From positions 29,163,253-29,227,252 of the forward strand of contig OY978525.1 of the NCBI GenBank assembly GCA_963854835.1: DNA of 64,000 bases, in the 5' to 3' direction. The notes under the pieces were generated by a model that did no database searches, was not told where the DNA came from, and saw only the letters and a program-made list of their open reading frames with translations. The position numbers and the translations under genes are program-made. Position 1 is the first letter of the stretch; every line of letters starts with the position of its first letter. The stretch comes from Megamerina dolium (lineage: Eukaryota; Arthropoda; Insecta; Diptera; Megamerinidae). Of the stretch, positions 51,669 through 62,460 are shown in pieces.

Positions 51669-52284
51669 CATAAAAACTAATTCATTACGAGATTGTGTTG
51701 AGTTCAATAATTCGTTTTTTTGATGAAGTGTGTATGGAGCAGGGTCACTGTTTTCGGATCCTCTATGTTTTAAATGCAGACCAAAATGTCTGCACGGCTC
51801 TTAGTCAAATTTTAGGTAAGAAAAATCTTTAGGGTATGTCAAAATATGTTTTTGAAATATCTTGGAATTTTAGATTGTGCCTATCGAAATATGCATTACC
51901 ATTTTCTACTATTTAATTTTACAAAACCCGCTTTGTAAAATCGTTTTTTAACCACAACATTTTTACTCCATATTTTTTCATCATCCTAAAAGTATACTAA
52001 CTTGCAAAGATATTCGGACGAATTATACAATTATTACGAATGTAACAATTGTGATATCAAATTCTTATTATTGATGACAATCGAAAAAATGCGTAGCCTC
52101 AAAATTTGAATATGCAAAGTCAACTGATCAGGCAATTATTCATTCGCTGCTGCCGCATAGGTAATGCAACTATCGAATAATATCGAATTTTTTTTTTATG
52201 TAAGAAATATCGGAAATGCTTTGTTTGTAAAATTTCATTTCAACGTTATTACAAACATTTTTTCAATGTTGCTGAAATCCTATA
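51669..52284. other. Spacer between two SINE copies
   Basis: No gene is recognised. A few TCGA..ATT motif copies occur near 52150-52275 (TATCGAATAATATCGAATTT, TTCAACGTTATTACAAACAT). Confidence 0.5.
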
Positions 52285-52593
52285 AAAAAAAAATAAATAT
52301 GTGGCACTTAAAGCCCCGAAGAGCTCATTGGCCGAACTTCTCTTCGATTTTGGACAGTATTAGAAGGGAACTACTTATTTTAGCCGGTTCCGAACGGCAG
52401 AACCCTTGTGACATCACTTTTTCTGAGCTTGGTCACAGAGTTCTCTAAGAAGCTTTTTCATGGAAAGTTGTTACTGTCGGAAGAATTGCCAATTGCTTGC
52501 CGACAGGTGGGTACCGTTCGAAAGAAATATCTTTTCGATATTAAATTTGTTATGCATCAGCAGGGGATTGAACCACGACCTATAGATCAGAAG
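52285..52593 (-). mobile_element. tRNA-derived SINE copy 4, 5'-truncated
   Basis: Minus-strand copy. The 3' tail (AAAAAAAAATAAATATGTGG on the plus strand) is at 52285, and the body is close to the 58497 copy. The B box reads as its complement GGGATTGAACC near 52564-52574. It stops between the A and B boxes near 52593, so the promoter is incomplete. The 94- and 96-codon frames across it are by-products. Confidence 0.88.
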
Positions 52594-53539
52594 GAATTTA
52601 AAGTTTATTTCAAAAGTTTCTTCAGCAATTTTTGGATTGTTCGATTTAATGTAAATGCCTGCCCTTTGCTTGTTATGTCTTCAAAGTCAATTCCATAGCG
52701 CCTCTCATACCCTTTTGGGTCGAGCTTTAACATTCCTGAGCAATGTTACGACTGTTAATATGTCGGTCTGCTTCGCTCAATTCAATGATTTATTTTATAT
52801 AGAAATGTAATTGTTGCTTTCTTATGAATTTTCAAAGAAGAGTTTTTTAAGTTCATAATTCATTTCATTTAAATGTTTTTATATAGAATACATAATTGTG
52901 ATTAATAATCTCAAGTCAGCTGAATTATCAGAAATGATGTAGTCATATTTCGAAAGCCGTCTGCATACTAATTTGGCTTCTACTTATATAAATATAAATA
53001 AATATGAAAATGTATAAATATTATATATTCTCTCTATATGGAATTATTTTCAATGTTATTTGCTAACAATTTTTCACTTGAATTTCTTTTCTTATATTTG
53101 CATTATTACAATTCCCCGATGTATAGAGATTTTTGAGCAAAGTAATACCTTATAAAATGATAAATAAACAATTCAGAATTTATCAGAAAAAAAAATAATA
53201 AAATAAAGAAAAATTAGAACTAACAACCATCATAGCAATCTACTACAATTATTTATATGATATAAATAATATTTTAAATGTATTCAAAAATATATAAATA
53301 TCTACATGTTCCTTTGAGAAATTTTCGCAAAAACATCTGTAAAATAATTAAAAACATCTGTATCGACTAAGGTGGTGCACAAATATACTTTGTTAGATAT
53401 CTCTGTAGTAATGATATATACGATTGCTTCTGTTATTCAAAGAATATCAATAATCCAAATGAATAAGAGATAAGACATTAGACTTCGAAGTAGCAATCAC
53501 GCACTATAGAATTATTTGTTGATTTTCGGGTGTTTTTAT
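52594..53539. other. AT-rich spacer, no gene recognised
   Basis: Nothing was identified beyond AT-rich spacer. At about 53510 the flanking sequence of the ~155-bp array begins. Confidence 0.5.
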
Positions 53540-53610
53540 ATGCATTTTGTAGGAGAGCCACCATGAGAGTTGAAGTTTAGACAGTAAGTATATTTAGAAA
53601 AAATCTTTAG
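53540..53610 (+). repeat. Degenerate ~155-bp array, locus 4, left piece
   Basis: GCATTTTGTAGGAGAGCCAC, GAGTTGAAGTTTAGACAGTA and AGTATATTTAGAAAAAATCT follow the array unit order. The unit is then cut by the Jockey insertion and resumes at 57843. Confidence 0.65.
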
Positions 53611-56600
53611 TTTTTTTTTTGTTAGCTTATTTTTTTTTTTTATTGAATCTTTCTTAAATACAAGAAACTAAAAATAAGTATTCAAATCTTACAAACTAAA
53701 TAAAACTATGTGATATCCCCTACGTTCCATCACAATTTGGTGAGTCGCGAGATGTAGCAATTTTACAGCATATTCAGTGTGTCTTTTCTTTTTAATCGAC
53801 GATGCCCCTTGCTCAGCAACAATTGCCTAGCAAGGGGATTCGGATGATTGTGTAATTTTTGAATGTAGCTTCTGCAGGACATTGCAACTTCCTCAGAAAT
53901 TGTGGATACATTTTAATCTCGATGGATGTTAACGTTCCTCATATACCAAGGCGCGTTTACAATAATTCGCAGACACTTGGATTGTATTCGCTGCAATTTT
54001 TCGATATTAGAGGGAGATGCGGTGCCCCAAAACTGAATACCATAAGTCCAGATTGGTTTCAGGATTGCTTTATATAATAGCACTTTGTATTCAAGATTCA
54101 ACTTTGATCTTTTGTGTAACAGCCACCATAACTGATTAATTTTAAGCTTGATCTGAGTTTTCTTTGCCTCTATGTGATTTTTCCATGTCAGCCTTCTGTC
54201 GAGGTGAATACCCAAATACTTTGTTGAGGAACATTGTGGAACTGATTGGCCATTAATTTTAAGTGGGGGACATGTATCTAGCCTTAGCGTGAAGGTTACA
54301 TGTACGCTCTTTGATTCATTGACTTTTATACGCCATTTTGCTAGCCAGATTTCGAGAGAATCGACATGAGTCTGCAGGAGTTTAGTAGCTTCTATGGGGT
54401 TAGAGCGAGAGCACAATATTGCCGTATCATCAGCAAAGGTCGATATGAATGTATAGTTATTGTTGGGCATATCTGAAGTGTATAAGAGATACAGTAAGGG
54501 ACCCAAAACGCTTCCTTGAGGAACGCCAGCGTGAATATCCAATGGATTTGTTGTGTAATCCTTGTGATATACGAGAAATTGTCTTTTCGTGAGGTAGCTA
54601 CTAAGCAATGAGGAGACATTTGCAGGCAGTAATAGTTTGAGTTTGTAAATAAGGCCATCGTGCCATACTTTATCGAAAGCTTGAGTGATATCAAGAAAGA
54701 CAGCTGAGCAATACTTTTTTTCTTCAAAAGTGTTCCTTATCAGAGTTACAATGCGGTGGACTTGTTCTATTGTGCCGTGCTGTTTTCTAAATCCAAACTG
54801 ATGTTGAGGAATCAGTTGGTTGAGATTAATAAATGGAGTTATATTCATGACAAGTAGCTTTTCGAATACTTTAGAAAGTAGAGGCAGGAGGCTGATAGGT
54901 CTGTACGATGCAACTTTTGTAGGGTCTTTTCCTGGTTTTGCTATCATAATAATTTTTGAAGTTTTCCAGCATTTGGGATAGTGTTTAATACGAAGGATAG
55001 CATTGAAAATGTGCATCAGATGAATTACTGAAGCCGGAGGTAGCTCTTTTATCATTTTACCGGTAATTTTATCTGGACCAGGTGATTTTTTTGGGTTTAA
55101 ATCTTTATAAATTGCTTTGAATATGTCCTTTTTTTTAATTTTGAGCATTATTGAGCAAGGTTGAGAAGTTAATATTGGTAATGAGGACTGTGAAGAGGGT
55201 GGATTGGGTGTAAACACACTTTTTAGGTGGTTTGCAAAAGCCAAACCCTTCTCACAGTTGCTTCTAGCCCAATTACCGTCACTCAAACGGATGGGGGGAT
55301 CAGTGAGAATTGGCCGATTTGATTTTTTTGCTGATTTCCACAAAGAGTAGTCTGACGCTTCACCAGGTGTTAATTTCGCTATGTGCTCTTCTAACTCTTT
55401 GTTGTTTTTATTTTTTAAAGCTTGCTTTAACTTTCGAGTGCAGTGCTGTAGCTGTGTTTTCAGATTCGGTGATCTGAATTCTTGCCATTGTCTTCGGAGT
55501 CTTCTTTTCTGTCTTACTAGCAATTCAATAACGGCTGGTGTGTATGGGCTATAGTTTGATTGCTTGCATACCTTTGTGCAGGTGGCTGAGCTGAGAGCTA
55601 ATGAGAGCAGCTGGTTGAATTTTTCGAGTCTACATCGTGTCCATTTCTTAATACAGTACTCAGAGGAAGATGGGAATTTATATATTTCTTGAATTTTAAC
55701 CAGTCTATTTTCTTTCTAACGCAATTGCTTTGGGGGCTTGGTGATTTTATAGATATTACCGTGGGTGAGTGGTCAGATGATAGATCATAATTACACTCTG
55801 TGGAGATATTTTCCATCTGCAAACCTTTGGCGACTCCAAAGTCTATGAGATCGGGTATTTTCCTCTTGTCCGTCGGCCAATATGTCGGTTGACCATTTGA
55901 AATAACATCGTAGCCGTGGTTAGTGATGATTGAACATAGTCTTTTGCCTTTTGGAGTTATTAATCGGGAGCCCCAGTGAGTGTGTTTGGCGTTGAAATCG
56001 CCAGCAACCAAGAATTTGCTACCAAGAGTTGAGAAAAATTCTTTATATTGCTGTTCGGTAATACTGTATCTTGGGGGACAGTATATCGCAGATATTACTA
56101 GCTTAGAGATGTATTCTTCCAGACATATAGATGTTGCTTGCAAGTAGACGCTACTAAAATCTTCAAGAACATGATGTTTTATTCTGCTTTTTATCAATAT
56201 GGCAGTTCCTCCGCGTGCCTTACCATGCGGATGATTTGTGGTGTACAGTTTGTAATATGGTATTTGGTAGCAATTTTTGTCAGTGAAATGGGTCTCAGAT
56301 ATCATCATTATGTCGATTTGGCTGGATTCAAGGAATTGAATTAGCTCCAAACGGTGCTGGCTTAAGCCGTTGGCGTTCCAGTGGCATATCTTGAGACAAC
56401 TCATGGTCTGGATAGCAATGTTTGGAGTAACATCGATTGATTTTTCATCATTTCTTGCATCATTGTTTGCATTGAGTTCATGAATTGGTTCATATTCTGA
56501 ATCAATGTTTGAAGCAAATGTTCAAGGGTACTTGCCTGTTGGGTGGGCAGTGAGTGTTTCTGCTCATTATTTACATTGCTTTGTTGGTGTGGGTTTTGTT

Positions 56601-57842
56601 TTAACACGCTAGCGTATGAAATGGTTTGATTCTTGTTTGGGATTGCAGAGAAGAATTGTGTTGCATCAATATTTTGTCTCTTACTTGAGTTGGCTATCTG
56701 AGTTTGCTCAACTGGTTTTAGTGGTTGATTGCTAGCGGAGAAATTTAGCTTTAGGGTTGTATATACTGGGCAACCTCTATAATTTGCGGTGTGATTACCT
56801 CCACAATTGCTGCATTTTTTCATGCTAGCATCGCCTTTAGATTTTGGGCATATGTTTGATTTATGGAGATCTCCACAAATCACACAAACAGCTGGCAGGG
56901 TACAATATGTCTTAGTATGTCCATATTCTTGGCAGTTGCTGCACTGAGGAGGTCCAGTTCTCTTATGGGGTTCTTCGATTGTGATTTTGCGATGCAATAA
57001 ATATCGAATTTTATATATGGGGTGTACTTCACCTTTTTTTAGGGGTTTTGTTTCAGGCTGAAGCTCAATACGATATAACGGTTGAGGTATATTGCTCTTG
57101 TTGAGGATGTTGAATACTGTTTTGGCTTGAAACCCTTCTTCCTGGAGGGCAAGTTTGATTTCGTTAATATCAACGTTGGGTTCGACGCCTTTGAGTACAA
57201 CGATTAAGCCCTTACTACTTTTTAGCTGATATGTGTAGTAATTCTTTTTTACAGCATCAAATTCCGCTATTACTTTGAGATAATGAGTTTCGCTGTAGAT
57301 TTGCACTTTTGTTTCCTCAATTTGGCCTTTGCGAATAGGAACAACATGGAAATTCTTTGGTCCTATAAGACTTGTAATTCTAGAAATCAACTTATCTGAG
57401 TTGCGTTCTCTCAAGAAAATGGGTGGGGGTTTGAAATTTTTCTTGGAGATAATATTTTCGTCACTTTCATCACCTGAAAGCAGAGCGTATCTATTTTCCG
57501 AACTAATAGGGACAGTGTTCTGTTTTTGAATTTTAGTTGAATTCATTTGTTTTGAATTTTGCGGACTTCTCTTTCGCTTTACTACAGTAATGTAGCGATC
57601 AATACCAGTTTGAACAGCAACTGGTTCTTTATTAGTCATCGCACTAGTTGCTTTAACTACTGGGTCATGCACTTCAGTAGAAGTGCCGTTATTTGATTGC
57701 TTTGATGTTGTAGCTGTTGGTGTTACAGCAGGAGAAGCACATTGTACACTCCACGGTATAGAGGGAGATAGTATATCACGATAGAACAAATTAAAATCTT
57801 TAGTAGTTAACTTAGTGCAAATCGGTAATGTATTATACTTGT
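53611..57842 (-). mobile_element. Jockey-clade non-LTR retrotransposon, nearly full length
   Basis: A 4.2-kb minus-strand element with the standard order ORF1 (gag-like), ORF2 (endonuclease plus RT), and a short 3' UTR ending in AATAAA and an A-rich tail (poly-T on the plus strand, 53611-53642). It copies itself by target-primed reverse transcription. The right edge is set by the return of array sequence (TCTAGGGACACTCTG) near 57843. The left edge is set by the end of the array sequence at 53610. There is no 5' UTR and ORF1 has no ATG near its start, so the copy is probably truncated at the 5' end. About 40 bases of the interrupted array unit are missing, and I could not find a target duplication. 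Two lesions in ORF2 make it inactive in cis. Confidence 0.92.
53763..56404 (-). pseudogene. Jockey ORF2, endonuclease-reverse transcriptase with two lesions
   Basis: Starts at the ATG overlapping the ORF1 stop. Endonuclease (residues 1-230): HWNANGLSQH, ISETHF (catalytic Glu), AGDFNAKHTHWGS (Asp/Asn), SSDHSPT (His). RT: SPGPDKITGKMIKELP, SYRPISLLPLLSKVFEKLL, HQFGFRKQHGT, FLDITQAFDKVWHDGL (motif A), AGVPQGSVLGPLLY (motif B), STFADDTAIL with an intact FADD box (about 54425), then KYLGIHLDRRLTWKNHIEAK. The endonuclease and RT halves are in different frames: a shift equal to loss of one base lies at about 55628. A TAA at 53913-53915 would cut off the last 50 codons, which remain open to a stop at 53763. 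All catalytic motifs are otherwise present, so the insertion is recent compared with the other relics. Confidence 0.92.
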
Positions 57843-57843
57843 C
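56401..57843 (-). CDS. Jockey ORF1, gag-like nucleic-acid-binding protein (5'-partial)
   Basis: One open frame of about 480 codons. In order it has a low-complexity N-terminal region rich in Ser/Thr/Lys, a region around residues 190-290 resembling the PRE_C2HC/RNA-recognition-like domain of Jockey-group gag proteins (LIVVLKGVEPNVDINEIKLA), and three zinc knuckles in the complement of about 56770-56960. These are CSNCQEYGHTKTYC (C-x2-C-x4-H-x4-C), CVICGDLHKSNIC and CSNCGGNHTANYRGC. A Gln/Met-rich C-terminus follows, perhaps a coiled coil. It should bind element RNA in the ribonucleoprotein. The frame runs open into the flank with only a GTG at 57852. The first in-frame ATG is about 70 codons in, so the true start is missing. 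The stop overlaps the ORF2 start as ATGA (56401-56404). Confidence 0.9.
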   Translation of the reverse strand, partial: DKYNTLPICTKLTTKDFNLFYRDILSPSIPWSVQCASPAVTPTATTSKQSNNGTSTEVHDPVVKATSAMTNKEPVAVQTGIDRYITVVKRKRSPQNSKQMNSTKIQKQNTVPISSENRYALLSGDESDENIISKKNFKPPPIFLRERNSDKLISRITSLIGPKNFHVVPIRKGQIEETKVQIYSETHYLKVIAEFDAVKKNYYTYQLKSSKGLIVVLKGVEPNVDINEIKLALQEEGFQAKTVFNILNKSNIPQPLYRIELQPETKPLKKGEVHPIYKIRYLLHRKITIEEPHKRTGPPQCSNCQEYGHTKTYCTLPAVCVICGDLHKSNICPKSKGDASMKKCSNCGGNHTANYRGCPVYTTLKLNFSASNQPLKPVEQTQIANSSKRQNIDATQFFSAIPNKNQTISYASVLKQNPHQQSNVNNEQKHSLPTQQASTLEHLLQTLIQNMNQFMNSMQTMMQEMMKNQSMLLQTLLSRP

Positions 57844-58250
57844 TAGGGACACTCTGAGTGTGACGGATGCGAAATTTACCTCAAAAACTCTATTTCGTAT
57901 TAGAGCTCCTTTAACTGGTAGAGTTTGAAGAGAAGAGTGTGTTTAAAAAAATATCAAGTAAGGAAAATTAATGAAGATCGGACATATATTTTATCTCTCT
58001 GGGAGGCACTCTGCACGCAATGGGCGCGAAATTTACTTCAAAAACCTTAATTTCATAGGAGAGCTTTTTAACTGGTAGAGCTAGAATATCAGTTTGTTAA
58101 AAAATTATTAAGTAAGAAAAATTGATTGTGGTTGGTCATATATTTTATCCCTCTAGGGAGCACTCTGGGAACACTTGATGTAAAATGAAAGAAAAAACTC
58201 AAATTTGTAAGGGAGCTCCTTTACATGGTAGAGGTAGGGGGTAACTATCA
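57843..58250 (+). repeat. Degenerate ~155-bp array, locus 4, middle piece
   Basis: Between the Jockey element and the mariner lie about 2.5 units. Cores are near 57893 (TTTCGTATTAGAGCTCCTTT), 58048 and 58205 (TTTGTAAGGGAGCTCCTTTA), with ACTGGTAGAG following and TTTTATC.CTCT.GGGAG blocks near 57990 and 58145. Spacing is about 155-157 bases, the cleanest in the family. Confidence 0.8.
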
Positions 58251-58377
58251 GTTGCCAGGTAATTTAGTAATCTGTATCTTTGGTAACCTGTATCTCGCGA
58301 TGTATAAGTGCATTCGGGCGACGCTAGATGGCGTTAGAAAGATAGGATTTCATACTAAATAAACTTTTCAGGCAAAG

Positions 58378-59767
58378 ATGGACACAAGTAAAGAGAAAAT
58401 ACGCCATATTTTACAGTTTTTCTTCGATAAAGGCGAAAACGCAAGCCAGGCGGCTGAAAATGTGAATAGTGTTTATGGTCCTGCTACTGTAATAGCTATG
58501 TGCCGTAGCTAAGTGGTTAGTGTGTTCGCCTTCTGATCTGTAGGTCGTGGTTCAATCCCCGGCTGATGCACAACAAATTTAACATCGAAAAGTTTTTTCT
58601 TTCGAACGGTACCCACCTGTCGGCAAGCAATTGGCAATTCTTCCGCCAGTAACAACTTGCCATGAAAAAACTTCTAAAAGAACTCTGTGACAACACTCAG
58701 AAAAAGTGATGTCGCAAGTGTTCTGCCGTTCGGAACCGGTTAAAATAAGTAGGTCCCTTCTAATACTGTCCAAATTTAAGACGCACAACAGTAATGGAAG
58801 AGAAGCTCGGCCAATGAGCCCTTTGGGGCTTTAAGTGCCACATATTTATTTATTTTTTTACTGTAATAGCCAATCACGTGCAATTTCGGTTTCGTCGATT
58901 CCGTTCCGGTAATTTTGATGTCAAATATGCACCACGCTCTGGAAGGCTAATTGTTGAAAAAATCGATAAAATAATTGAAATTGCCGAGTCTGACCATCAT
59001 GTAAGCATTGTTTCTATTGCCCAGGAGCTAAACATTGCACAAAAAAACCATTTGGAGCCGTTTAAATAAGGCTGGATACAAAATGAAGCTCGATGTTTGG
59101 GTGCCACTCGAGGTAACGCAAAAAAACCTCATGGACCGAATTCCCATCTGCGAAACGCTGCTGAATCGCAACAAAATCGATCCATATCTGAAGCAGATGG
59201 TTACTGGTGATGAAAAGTGGGTACTTACGACAACGTCAAGTGAAAATGGTCGTGGTCGAATAGCGGGGAGCCGGCGCAAACGGAGGCCAAGCCAGGATTG
59301 ACTGTCAGGAAGGTTTTGCTATGTGTTCGGTGGGACTGGCAGGGAATCATCTACTATGAGCTGCTCACCTACGGCCAAACTCTTAATTCGGATCTGTACT
59401 GTCAACAATTGGACCGTCTAAAGGAAGCAATGAAGGCCGCAAAGAAGCGGCCAACTTTGGTCAATAGGAGAGGAATTGTGTTTCATCAGGACAACGCCAG
59501 GCCACACACATCGATAGTGACTCGCCAGAAGTTCAGGGAGCTTGGTTGGGAGGTTCTTATGCATCCACCTAATAGTCCGGACCTGGCACCAAGTGATTCC
59601 TGTCTATGGCGAATGATTTTGCTGGTGAAAAATTCGCCTCAAGAGAAGCTTGAGAAAATCGACGGTCCCAGGTTTTTGCTAATAGGCACGAGGGTTTCCA
59701 TGAGAGAGGTATTATGCCTTCAAAATGGCAACAAGTTATCGAGCAAAACGGTGCATATTTGACCTAA
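58378..59767 (+). pseudogene. Mariner transposase (DD34D) pseudogene, interrupted by a SINE
   Basis: The transposase of a Tc1/mariner element, which would cut at TA sites. The ATG at 58378 opens MDTSKEKIRHILQFFFDKGE, part of the N-terminal helix-turn-helix. After the SINE come RFRRFRSGNFDVKYAPRSGR and VSIVSIAQELNIA, then frameshifts. VTGDEKWV (first Asp, about 59208), RWDWQGIIYYELLTYGQTLN, VFHQDNARPHTS (second Asp) and NSPDLAPSD (third Asp) follow. There are 34 residues between the last two aspartates, the classical mariner spacing. It ends VIEQNGAYLT and a stop at 59765-59767. All three aspartates are kept, but several frameshifts plus the SINE inactivate it. Probably mellifera- or irritans-group. 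Confidence 0.88.
58497..58858 (+). mobile_element. tRNA-derived SINE copy 5, full length, 12-bp target duplication
   Basis: The best copy of the family. The head has A box TAGCTAAGTGG (58506-58516) and B box GGTTCAATCCC (58549-58559), 32 bases apart, the internal RNA polymerase III promoter of a tRNA-like gene. The body includes ACGGTACCCACCTGTCGGCA, CTTCTAAAAGAACTCTGTGA and TAAGTAGGTCCCTTCTAATA. The tail is CATATTTATTTATTTTTTT. It is flanked by a perfect TACTGTAATAGC at 58485-58496 and 58859-58870, which shows LINE-type insertion into the mariner. It would be moved in trans by a LINE. The Jockey element in this window is not an obvious partner, because the tails differ. Confidence 0.95.
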
Positions 59768-59832
59768 ATCGGATCATTCTAACTATGATAAATAAAACCT
59801 TCAATTTAATGCAAAATGTTAAATGATTTATT

Positions 59833-59890
59833 AAGCAGAAAAAATTAATAGGGGTCGGTTATACATTTTATCCCTTTATATATCCGTTAT
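59833..59890 (+). repeat. Degenerate ~155-bp array, locus 4, right remnant
   Basis: AGCAGAAAAAATTAATAGGG, GTCGGTTATACATTTTATCC and CTTTATAT continue the unit cut by the mariner. Confidence 0.7.
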
Positions 59891-61424
59891 CCATTTGATG
59901 TATTTATGAATTTATGTATTAAAGATTGAGGGCGAATTGATGTTGAATAAAAATACTACAATACCTGATTAACTCAACCTAAACTCGGATTCAAGTTCAA
60001 CGGCCCCGAATGCTTATAGACATGTTTATCTTATTTTGCTGGCTAAGATTATTTGTTTAATTTTCGGGAGGAACATGCAAAAAAGCATCCTCGTACAACA
60101 GTTTGGTCTCTATACTGTACCTTAGGATTATTTATTTGTTATAAATTATTATTTTGTTGCACGAGTGAAATGACATAGCAACTTGGTAGTGAAGAATACA
60201 TTTGAGACTAAAGATGAAGGTAGATTGAAAAAAAAACATATCACAAATCATCAGCAAACTAATATATCCAATAACAAAAGTCATAAATAATAAATAGAAG
60301 AGATTTTCAAAAAACATGAACAACAACAAATAAACATGTTCAACACAAGCAATTTAACCACCCACAATATGAAAAACAAAAAGTTCAAAGAAAAAAAAAA
60401 ACATAAATAAAACCAAGAGAAAAAAATATCCAGAAGGAAAGAATTTTCAAAAACAACATGACAGCTCTCAAACAACAAATATAAAAACTAAAAATAGCAC
60501 ACATATCAGTTAGTTGAATGCACATCACTAGCCAGTAGATATACATACGGATACATCCACATACCTTCTACATACAAATAACACTAAGAATAATTTCGAT
60601 GTAGCTAGCATGGTCTCGTAAAAAACTAAATAACTAAAATGAAATCAGAGGTAACCTAACAAGAATAACGGCGACGAAGATGATGACGACAACTACGACG
60701 ACGACAAAAAGTTTTTTTGTGATAGCGAACATGTTTATGTCCAACGCGAGAGATTTTAAAAATTTTTTATTATTATTGTTATTGTACTTTTTCAGCATCT
60801 TCTGATTCCCCTGCTACTACTTTGATATTGTTGCTGCTATTGTTGTCTGTTTGCAAAACAGTAGTGCACAAATCATAGTTCATAAGAAAAACAATCGAAT
60901 AAAGTAGTGGTAGCAGTAGAGTATTTTTAGCATAATATCGTCTTCAATAAGTTAAAGAGCTAAAACTACATAAACGAAAATGCACACACATTTATTTATA
61001 TACTTGTACTCAAATGCATAAAAGAAATGTTAGTTTTCTTCATGATGGTGTTTTTTTTTCTGGGGAAATATTTTCGTATAAAGTTCTTTGCAACATATCA
61101 TTCTTGAAATGTCGTATGAGTAATATTATTTATTTGTCTAAAAAGACATTTTCATTAGAGTATTTTAACAAATCGAATCAACAGAAAGGAAACAAGTAAA
61201 TGTCATGTTTTATTAAACCTAAGTAATGCTAAGCATAAAATAAAATAAATAAAAATTACTATAAAAGTTTGTACGTTTATCTATAATACATTTAGTACGC
61301 TTTTAAATTAATTTTTCCATAAGAACTTTTTTTTTTTGGAAAAATTTAAAATGGATTTTATATAAAGCTTTTGGCTAAATCACCAAAATAGTTATAATTG
61401 AAATATATTTATACACATTTACAA
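59891..61424. other. AT-rich spacer, no gene recognised
   Basis: A triplet-rich ACGACGACGAC run is near 60660-60712. A-rich DNA lies at 60220-60480. No gene is recognised. Confidence 0.55.
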
Positions 61425-62460
61425 ATTAAGAGCCTCCCTAATGCGAGGGGATAAATAGTGAGCTTGTTCTGAGAAACTGTTACATAGCAAAAATTAACAA
61501 TGGTCGTTTATATTTAAGACTCCTGTAGTGGCTCTCTGAAAGCAGCTGGAGCCAATTTTATAAAAATATCACTTTTGTATGGGAGCTCTTCTAATGAATG
61601 GAGATATGGGATAATTTTGTATCAAAAAAATATTTAAAGTAAAAAACTAACGTGGGTTCGTCTTACATTAAATTCCTCTAGATGTCATTTCGCGGCATCT
61701 ATGATGTTATTTGTCGATTTTGAGTCATTTTCACATTAATTTTGTATGGAAACTCTCTTAAGGGATAGAGATAGAGAGTAAGCAGAGGAAATATGTTTGG
61801 AAAAAATATTAAAGAAATAAAATTAGTGGAGTTTGTGCAGCTTTGGGGTAATTTGCACATTTCTAGCCACTTTTGAATTAATTTTGCATGGTAACTCTAT
61901 TAAGGGGCTGAGATAGTGGTTGAGTATGCTTGGGAAAAATATTGTAAAGGTAAATTTCTTAAGGGTTGGGCTATACATTTCAACATTTTCAGCGCAATTC
62001 CTCTACAAATATGGGTTTATTTACTGATTTGTATGACAGCCATTTTAAGTGGTGCAGATATGGGGAGAGTATATTCACAAAATATAATGAAGAAATACAA
62101 ATTGTGGAGATTGTGTTTTATATTTCACTTCTTAGGTGTGATTTTTGGGCAGCCATGGTGGGGTATTTTTATGTTCATTTTGTAGAGAAGTCCCTCTATG
62201 GGTTATAACTTAGAGTAAAATGGTAAGTCTTTTCACCACAAATATCGGTGGAGAAAATTAATGATGTTCGACTACTTATATTTCATTCTTCTACAATAGA
62301 TGTGATTCTTTGGCAGCAAATGACATTATTTGTCGTTTTGCAATTGATTTTTATGTTCATTTTGCAGGAGAACACCCGTAATGGGTTAAGATAGTGAATA
62401 AGGATATTTGCAGGAAATGTTAGAAAACGTAATAGGAATCAGTCTTATATATCAGCTTTC
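61425..62460 (+). repeat. Degenerate ~155-bp tandem array, locus 5
   Basis: About seven units have cores near 61430, 61575 (TTTTGTATGGGAGCTCTTCT), 61740 (TTTTGTATGGAAACTCTCTT), 61882, 62026, 62178 and 62358. Each is followed by GG.TAGAGATAG.GAGTAAG-like purine blocks and later by TATTTGTCGATTTT. Spacings are 140-180 bases. The 80- and 89-codon frames at 61916-62208 are unconserved between units. Confidence 0.8.

Larger units (their letters stand above)
58250..59832 (+). mobile_element. Mariner element (DD34D) inserted in the array, itself split by a SINE
   Basis: Array sequence breaks off between 58236 and 58255 and resumes near 59833 (AGCAGAAAAAATTAATAGGG). Between them lie a mariner 5' UTR, the transposase pseudogene and a short 3' region. 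I could not match terminal inverted repeats, so the exact edges are uncertain by about 20 bases. A 362-base SINE is embedded at 58497-58858. Without the SINE the element is about 1.2 kb, the usual mariner size. Confidence 0.8.

Noticed and set aside
57844..57852. GTG at 57850-57852 as the start of Jockey ORF1
   Set aside because: Eukaryotic elements need an ATG, and the GTG lies in or at the edge of flanking array DNA. The true start appears to be missing.
58497..58570. A true tRNA gene suggested by A and B boxes
   Set aside because: The sequence cannot be folded convincingly into a complete cloverleaf by eye, continues into a repeated ~290-base body, and is flanked by target duplications: it is a SINE head.
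61916..62208. 89- and 80-codon overlapping frames
   Set aside because: They lie within the degenerate ~155-bp array and are not preserved from unit to unit.
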